NCBI RefSeq assembly: GCF_003569785.1
Contig: NZ_KZ984008.1
Coordinates: 1 to 60,030, forward strand
Reading direction: 5' to 3'
DNA: 60,030 bases
Source: Leucobacter sp. wl10
GTDB taxonomy: Bacteria > Actinomycetota > Actinomycetes > Actinomycetales > Microbacteriaceae
Position 1 is the first letter of the stretch, and every line of letters starts with the position of its first letter. This document shows positions 57,050 through 60,030 of this stretch, in pieces. The translations under genes were made by a program, and so were the position numbers. Under the pieces are notes generated by a model. The model ran no database searches, was not told the origin of the DNA, and worked only from the letters and a program-made list of their open reading frames with translations.

Positions 57050-57939
57050 GGATCGCGAGAATCGACGACCTCTCCGCCCCCGAGCTCGCCGACTACACGC
57101 AGCTCACCGACGTCGCCCTGCGTCGCGTGCGGGAGCCCGAGGAGGGGCTGTACCTCGCCGAGTCCCCGAAGGTCATCGAGCGGGCGCTGCGGGCGGGGCA
57201 CCGCCCGCGATCGGTGCTGCTGCTCGAGGAGTGGCTGCCTCGGGTGGAGCCGCTGCTCGAGGCGCACCCCGACGTTGCGGTCTACGTGGGGGAGCCGGGT
57301 CAGCTCGAGGCGCTGACGGGCTTCCACCTGCACCGCGGCGCGCTCGCCTCCATGCACCGGCCGGCGCCGCTCGATCCGCTCGAGCTGCTGCGCTCCTCGC
57401 GGCGCGTGGTGGTGCTCGAGGATCTCGCCGACCACACGAACGTAGAGGGTTCTAAAAAGTCGGTCGAGACCATCTTTGAATCACTACGCACCAGAATAGC
57501 GGTGCTTGAGAATTTGACCGACCACGCAAACGTCGGCAGCGCGTTCCGAAGCGCAGCGGCCATGGGTCTCGATGCTGTTCTGGTGACTCCCAGCTGCGCG
57601 GATCCGCTGTATCGCAGATCGGTCCGGGTCTCGATGGGGACGGTGTTCCAGGTGCCGTGGACCAGGATCGATCCCTGGCCACGCGGTGGCGTGCAGTTGC
57701 TGAAGGACGCGGGCTACGTTGTGGCCGGCATGTCCTTGGGAGAGGAATCGATCACGCTCGACCAGCTCGTCGCCGAGGATCACGAGGCTCTCGCCTTGGT
57801 GTTCGGCACCGAGGGGCACGGTCTGATGAAGGCAACCGATCGTCAGCTCGACCGCCGTGTGACGATCCCGATGATGAACGGGGTGGATTCCCTTAACGTC
57901 GCGGCATCCAGTGCGGTTGCGTTCTATGCGACCCGCTGA
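57046..57939 (+). CDS. TrmH/SpoU family RNA 2'-O-methyltransferase, in-frame chimera
   Basis: A 297-residue SPOUT methyltransferase. The first half (to Val133, codon at 57442-57444) is a normal N-terminal substrate-binding domain and the first strand of the SPOUT fold (RVVVLEDLADHTNV, 120-133). Instead of the expected motif 1 continuation, a foreign linker EGSKKSVETIFESLRT follows. The same strand then starts again as RIAVLENLTDHANV (150-163), exactly 30 codons later, and leads into an intact SPOUT domain: motif 1 NVGSAFRSAAAMG, motif 2 LVFGTEGHGL and motif 3 IPMMNGVDSLNVA. The extra 30 residues match the excess over the usual length of about 265. The second half is less GC-rich and uses rare codons. 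The frame is uninterrupted, so the protein may still fold. It is probably the product of integration into this gene. Confidence 0.85.
   Translation: MRIARIDDLSAPELADYTQLTDVALRRVREPEEGLYLAESPKVIERALRAGHRPRSVLLLEEWLPRVEPLLEAHPDVAVYVGEPGQLEALTGFHLHRGALASMHRPAPLDPLELLRSSRRVVVLEDLADHTNVEGSKKSVETIFESLRTRIAVLENLTDHANVGSAFRSAAAMGLDAVLVTPSCADPLYRRSVRVSMGTVFQVPWTRIDPWPRGGVQLLKDAGYVVAGMSLGEESITLDQLVAEDHEALALVFGTEGHGLMKATDRQLDRRVTIPMMNGVDSLNVAASSAVAFYATR
57403..57533 (+). repeat. duplicated methyltransferase segment, candidate attachment site
   Basis: The DNA for RVVVLEDLADHTNV (57403-57444) recurs as RIAVLENLTDHANV (57493-57534), 90 bp later. The best-conserved core is CCGACCACACGAACGT (57428-57443) versus CCGACCACGCAAACGT (57518-57533), 14 of 16 identical. 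The linker between them is visibly AT-rich for this genome. The pattern fits one end of an integrated element with a core near ACGT. Confidence 0.6.
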
Positions 57940-57947
57940 TCGGTGAG

Positions 57948-58091
57948 TTACTCGCGTTTTGCATACTGTGCCTGCGCCTCTGACGGAAGCGAAGTAAAGG
58001 CTGTTCCGACAGTCTCCCAGAACTCCTGCCACGCATCATCTCGCACGACATCAGCGTCATTCCGTTCTTCTGCTGCTTCGTGGTCGGTCAT
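57948..58091 (-). CDS. 47-residue acidic small protein, unknown
   Basis: A 47-codon gene with a very strong ribosome site (AAGGAGGAG 3 nt before the ATG at 58091), which is the main reason to call it. The product is acidic at the start (MTDHEAAEERNDADVVRDD) and then amphipathic (WQEFWETVGTAFTSLPSEAQ, ending AQYAKRE). It is convergent with the chimeric methyltransferase with 8 bp between stops, and lies upstream of the IS21-like element. It could be cargo of the inserted element; no family recognised. Confidence 0.55.
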   Translation of the reverse strand: MTDHEAAEERNDADVVRDDAWQEFWETVGTAFTSLPSEAQAQYAKRE

Positions 58092-58296
58092 CGCTCCTCC
58101 TTGAAGCTCATCTCGTTCACAATTGAATGTGACCGGCTGCCTGGCTACGCGACGCTCGGCACGCGCCGCAGGCTGCCGTCCGGGCCAGACTTGGGTCATT
58201 TGGTTAGCGGATTCGTTCGGTAGCGTGCGTGGGTTGAATCGGTAGCGCGGGCGGGGGTATCCGGTCGCGGCCCTGCGCCCGCGCTTCCGTGCTGGT
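58092..58296. other. right-end region of the IS21-like element
   Basis: About 200 bases without a gene. TCGGTAGCG repeats (58217-58225, 58239-58247) and a related TTGGTTAGCGG (58200-58210) look like the multiple terminal repeats that IS21 transposases bind. The exact end of the element is not obvious; no direct target repeat could be identified. Confidence 0.45.
58217..58247. repeat. TCGGTAGCG repeats near the IS21 end
   Basis: Two identical 9-mers, 22 bp apart, with a degenerate third copy upstream, 50-80 bp from the istB stop codon. Confidence 0.45.
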
Positions 58297-59061
58297 TCAG
58301 GCGTTCGCACTGGTGTCGGCGAGGTGGCGGCGCATGTTCGGGCCGTCGAGCTGCACGAGTTCCGCGTTGGAGACGATGCGGTTCAGGATGGATTCCGCGA
58401 TCACGGCGTCGTGGAGTGATTTGTACCAGTCCACGGGATCGAATTGCGAGGTCACAACGGTCGAGCCTCGTCGCTCGCGTGCGGCGAGGATGTTGAGGAG
58501 CTCGGCTGCGGTCTCGCTCGTGATCGGAGTCGTGAGGAAATCGTCGAGCACGAGCACGTCACACGAGTGGAGTGTTTCGAGGAAGCGGAGCCTTGCGGGG
58601 TCGTCGCGCTGGTAGACGGCGAGCTGGTTCGCGAGGTCATCAAGCCGGTAGTAGGCGGCGGTGTAGTCGCGCCGGCAGGCTGCGTTCACGAGTGCTTGCG
58701 CGAGATACGACTTCCCCACGCTGGAAGAGCCGAGGATGAGAAGGTTTGTGGTCTGCTCGATCCAGCGGCAGGCCGCGAGTCTCGCGATCACGTCTCGGTT
58801 CAGCGTCCGCCCGTCAAGGTAGTGGATGTCTTCGACGCAAGCGGCGGGGTTTGGGGTGCGGGAGGCTTTCAGGAGCTTCAGCATGCGCCGCTCGCTCCGG
58901 GCGGCGGACTCGCGTTCGAGGGCGTGTCTGATCTTCTGCGAGAACGTCCACTCGTCGCAGGCGGGATCGTTCGCGATCTCGATGACGGCTTCGCCGAACG
59001 CGGTCATTCGGAGCCCGGTGAACAAGGGCATATCGTCTGTGGTGAGGTGCAGCTCTTGCAT
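58297..59061 (-). CDS. istB: IS21 family helper ATPase IstB
   Basis: A 254-residue AAA+ protein. Walker A is GSSSVGKS (111-118) and Walker B CDVLVLDDF with Asp173-Asp174. The N-terminal part (MQELHLTTDDMPLF, ERESAARSERRMLKLLKAS) matches IstB. It assembles on target DNA and stimulates the IstA transposase. The ATG at 59061 overlaps the istA stop (ATGA), the standard IS21 arrangement; a longer open frame upstream is istA antisense noise. Confidence 0.95.
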   Translation of the reverse strand: MQELHLTTDDMPLFTGLRMTAFGEAVIEIANDPACDEWTFSQKIRHALERESAARSERRMLKLLKASRTPNPAACVEDIHYLDGRTLNRDVIARLAACRWIEQTTNLLILGSSSVGKSYLAQALVNAACRRDYTAAYYRLDDLANQLAVYQRDDPARLRFLETLHSCDVLVLDDFLTTPITSETAAELLNILAARERRGSTVVTSQFDPVDWYKSLHDAVIAESILNRIVSNAELVQLDGPNMRRHLADTSANA

Positions 59062-60030
59062 CACGCGTCCTCCGTCCCGCGTCGGGTTAGCGCGTCGAGG
59101 CTGAATGCTTCGGCCCCGGCGAGGTAGGCGCGGGACGTGTCGCGCTCTGCTGGCCGTTCGCCCCAGACCTGCGGGGAGGCTTCGCTTGTGAGCGGGGTGG
59201 TTCGGGGGCGCTGGTTTTCTTCGGCGCGGACGGCCGTGATCGCGTTCTTGATGGCGGTGTAGGTGATCTGGCGATGAATATCTTGCCCGGCGACTTGTCG
59301 GCAGGCTTGTTCCAGCAGCGGACGATTTCCTCGTTTCCCGAGGTCGAGGATGTTCATGCAGGAGCGAAACCCTTGCGCTTCGATCTTGCGGCCATCCAGT
59401 AGGCGCTCGAGCGCGGTCACTGTTGCCGGCCCGACTTTCGCGGCCTGACGCAGGAAATAGGCGCGAGTCCATAGCCCCGTCGTGTCGGCCAGATGCGCGG
59501 GGGCGTGCTCAGGATCAGTGACGTACCCGTTCTTACGCTGTCCGACCGGATGTGACGCGATCACATCTCCCCGCGCGAGGACGTCGAGCCTCGCGCCGAC
59601 GATGCGGGCGTCGACCGTGAGGCCGGCGAACTCGTACGGGACGGAGTATTTGATCGTGTCGATCTGGATATGCCAGTCGCGATGCACTTTCGCTTTGCGC
59701 CACACCACCGGCTCCCATCTGCGTTCCGGCAAGCTGATCAGCTCGTGCTGCTCGCGCTCACGGAACCAGTCGATGCGGCTACGCTGTTCGCCCCGGAACG
59801 GGGTGCGCTGGTTGATCGTCTCGACCTGCTCAGCGATCGCGGCGTTCACGTCATCGAGTGAGGTGAAGACACGGTCGGCGAGGTAGTGAATGACCCAGTT
59901 CGTGACGACTTTCACGCCGGCCTCAACGTTGCCCTTATCGCGGGGCCGGTAGGCGCGGGCAGGGACCGCGGCGGTTCGGTAGTGCTCGAGGAACTCGGCG
60001 TAGGACGGGTTCACGTCCCGCGCCCGCTCA
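59061..60030 (-). CDS. istA: IS21 family transposase IstA, N-terminal part outside the window
   Basis: The C-terminal 322 residues of an IstA DDE transposase; the frame is open to the window edge, and the GTG at 60014 is internal. Visible are the last catalytic acid region RPRDKGNVEAGVKVVTNWVI, the FRGEQRSRIDWFREREQ segment and the C-terminal barrel TIKYSVPYEFAGLTVDARI. The HTH and first two catalytic Asp residues lie beyond the edge. With istB it makes a probably complete IS21 element (left end not seen). Confidence 0.93.
   Translation of the reverse strand, partial: ERARDVNPSYAEFLEHYRTAAVPARAYRPRDKGNVEAGVKVVTNWVIHYLADRVFTSLDDVNAAIAEQVETINQRTPFRGEQRSRIDWFREREQHELISLPERRWEPVVWRKAKVHRDWHIQIDTIKYSVPYEFAGLTVDARIVGARLDVLARGDVIASHPVGQRKNGYVTDPEHAPAHLADTTGLWTRAYFLRQAAKVGPATVTALERLLDGRKIEAQGFRSCMNILDLGKRGNRPLLEQACRQVAGQDIHRQITYTAIKNAITAVRAEENQRPRTTPLTSEASPQVWGERPAERDTSRAYLAGAEAFSLDALTRRGTEDA

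Overview
The window is high-GC DNA from an actinobacterium of the order Micrococcales. It most resembles the family Microbacteriaceae, with a Leucobacter-like gene order, though the genus is inferred from gene content and order only. Supporting markers are WhiA, RbpA, OpcA, a CmtR-type metal sensor, an actinobacterial MobF relaxase, the uvrA-uvrC-rapZ-whiA order, frequent GTG/TTG starts, many 4-8 nt stop/start overlaps, and several genes whose -10 box lies only 6-7 nt upstream of the start codon (leaderless promoters).

Left accessory region (1-about 10500): the end of an integrated mobile element or the scar of several. It holds a partial HTH protein, a small tyrosine-phosphatase-like protein, a MobF relaxase/helicase, a divergent YeiH-type exporter with its LysR regulator, a CmtR sensor translationally coupled to a CDF metal exporter, the C-terminal piece of a large serine recombinase, and remnants of a tctC-tctB tricarboxylate transport locus.

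Chromosomal backbone (about 10550-57440): a lipoprotein and uvrB, then an accessory pocket (small ORF, VOC protein, a doubly frameshifted gene, VapBC, and a RES-type toxin with its HTH antitoxin), then uvrA-uvrC-rapZ-whiA, sodA, pgk-tpiA-secG-rbpA, and the convergent tkt-tal-pgi operon. ctaB and ctaA (heme O and A synthesis) flank a decayed DUF559-like gene. Next come the suf Fe-S assembly operon (sufB-sufD-Rieske ferredoxin-sufC-sufT) and the oxidative pentose phosphate operon zwf-opcA-gnd-pgl. These are followed by an ABC-F ATPase, a two-gene ABC exporter with a divergent WYL regulator, a decayed acyltransferase, a cutinase-like lipoprotein, surf1, two small conserved genes, fabG, an isocitrate-lyase/PEP-mutase family enzyme, serB, an ABC ATPase, bL31 type B, a DEDDh exonuclease and an alpha/beta hydrolase. 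Most of this is central carbon metabolism, heme/cytochrome oxidase maturation, Fe-S assembly and DNA repair.

Right accessory boundary (from about 57440): the TrmH/SpoU RNA methyltransferase gene is spliced in frame to a 3' half of different base composition. The join leaves a 14-residue motif duplicated exactly 30 codons apart. Beyond it are a 47-codon orphan gene and an IS21-family istB-istA pair that leaves the window. The splice looks like an integration or replacement scar and is the most unusual feature here.
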